A DNA stretch of 64,000 nt, from the NCBI RefSeq assembly GCF_031454155.1, contig NZ_JAVDQG010000001.1, forward strand, positions 682,001-746,000. The letters run 5' to 3'. Made by a program: the position numbers and the translations under genes. Under the pieces are notes generated by a model that saw only the letters and a list, made by a program, of their open reading frames with translations, did not search any database and was not told the origin of the DNA. Of the stretch, positions 63,541 to 64,000 are shown piece after piece (the stretch's first letter is position 1; each line of letters opens with the position of its first letter). The stretch is from Desmospora profundinema. Its GTDB lineage: Bacteria; Bacillota; Bacilli; Thermoactinomycetales; DSM-45169.

Positions 63541-64000
63541 CTAGAACTGAGATCCGTATTTTTCTATATGTCTCTTTTCAATGGACTTTAGCCATTGAAG
63601 GGCTCGTTCATGTTGTTTGGGGTTCTCTCCCCGGACAGCACAAAATAAAGGAACAGGTGTAAAACCATGTTGCTTCTTAATAGGATAGGGATCACGGCCC
63701 GACTGAATTTCGTTGCACCCAAGAAAGGCTGCTCTTCTTATTAACTGTTCGTACAGTACGTGTGATTGTTTATACCGATTCAGGTATGGATGCTTATGAC
63801 CTGCAAACATAATGTAATAGGTAGTACGCCAATGAACTCCAACCTGCACTCCTATAATCTCCTCCATGGGAGTTAACGTTAAAAATACTTCCAATCCGGG
63901 GATCTTACTATGAATAAAATGGTGAACAAATTTCCTCGGAAGGACCTCAGGGTCCATTCCCAATCGAATAACGGTATCCATGATTAAATCGGCCGCTTGC
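63541..64000 (-). CDS. GNAT/FemAB-like acyltransferase, 5' end cut by window edge
   Basis: The last 153 codons are present; the frame is open to the edge (no stop upstream of the internal ATG at 63981), so the start lies outside. Readable blocks: GVQVGVHWRTTYYIMFAGHKHPYLNRYKQSHVLYEQLIRRAAFLGCNEIQSGRDPYPIKKQHGFTPVPLF, read as separate strands, which match the C-terminal half of BioF2-like or FemAB-related acetyltransferase domains (helix, GCxxxxxGR, KxxxGF). Substrate unknown. It probably belongs with the phosphatase and the ATP-grasp ligase. Confidence 0.65.
   Translation of the reverse strand, partial: QAADLIMDTVIRLGMDPEVLPRKFVHHFIHSKIPGLEVFLTLTPMEEIIGVQVGVHWRTTYYIMFAGHKHPYLNRYKQSHVLYEQLIRRAAFLGCNEIQSGRDPYPIKKQHGFTPVPLFCAVRGENPKQHERALQWLKSIEKRHIEKYGSQF

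Noticed and set aside
1-64000. CRISPR array, rRNA or tRNA genes
   Set aside because: No regularly spaced repeats, no rRNA blocks and no cloverleaf-like sequence were recognised.

Overview
The window looks like chromosomal DNA of a Gram-positive, endospore-forming Firmicute of the order Bacillales. The general style is close to Thermoactinomycetaceae, but that family assignment is an inference. The grounds are: strong AGGAGG-type ribosome sites; glycine decarboxylase split into GcvPA and GcvPB; a LipM-type octanoyltransferase; yqhG/yqhH divergent from gcvT, as I recall it in Bacillus subtilis; a CwlC-like sporulation amidase; and the GbsR/GbsA/GbsB choline system. No rRNA, tRNA or CRISPR array was seen. 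The left edge cuts a MrfA-type helicase and the right edge cuts an acetyltransferase-like gene.

Layout. 1-8.9 kb: mostly minus-strand housekeeping genes (MrfA helicase, GNAT, LipM, short-chain epimerase, NagZ, DUF779 plus aldehyde dehydrogenase). 9-14 kb: a Tat-exported PhoD phosphatase behind a probable Pho box, two small membrane proteins (DUF4870, DUF4328), and a surface protein with an odd sorting signal. 14-24.6 kb: MazG-like NTPase; gcvT-gcvPA-gcvPB behind a tandem glycine riboswitch; divergent yqhH-yqhG; RodZ-like and CwlC-like genes. 24.8-32 kb: S9 peptidase, then a complete choline-to-betaine module (GbsB, GbsA, GbsR) whose transporter resembles the animal high-affinity choline transporter CHT1. 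32-38.3 kb: a cystine-type ABC transporter interrupted by an opposite-strand gene, an omega-amidase-like nitrilase and a methionine gamma-lyase, which together suggest sulfur amino acid handling. 38.4-46.2 kb: dGTPase, gamma-glutamyltransferase, a GHL10 glycoside hydrolase, and a double-length S13 D-Ala-D-Ala carboxypeptidase whose first half has lost its active site.

46.2-49.2 kb is a visibly AT-rich island. It carries an NTF2-like protein, a secreted precursor with a Cys-rich halocin C8-like C-terminal domain, a tiny two-helix membrane protein directly downstream (possible immunity protein), and an unrecognised 46-residue ORF with its own promoter and terminator. This is the best candidate for an undescribed system. 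49.4-64 kb holds an MDR-like protein, paired CrcB fluoride channels, homogentisate dioxygenase with a flavin reductase, an IS1341-type TnpB element with a likely guide-RNA end, MobB, a two-component system, a DUF418 membrane protein, a GH15-type protein, and a second AT-rich segment (ATP-grasp ligase, histidine phosphatase, GNAT-like) that may be the edge of a biosynthetic cluster.

Three copies of a covarying hairpin repeat lie between genes (19.1, 28.0 and 38.4 kb). Several genes shorter than 60 codons are also called: a small charged protein at 22.4 kb and the small ORFs of the island.
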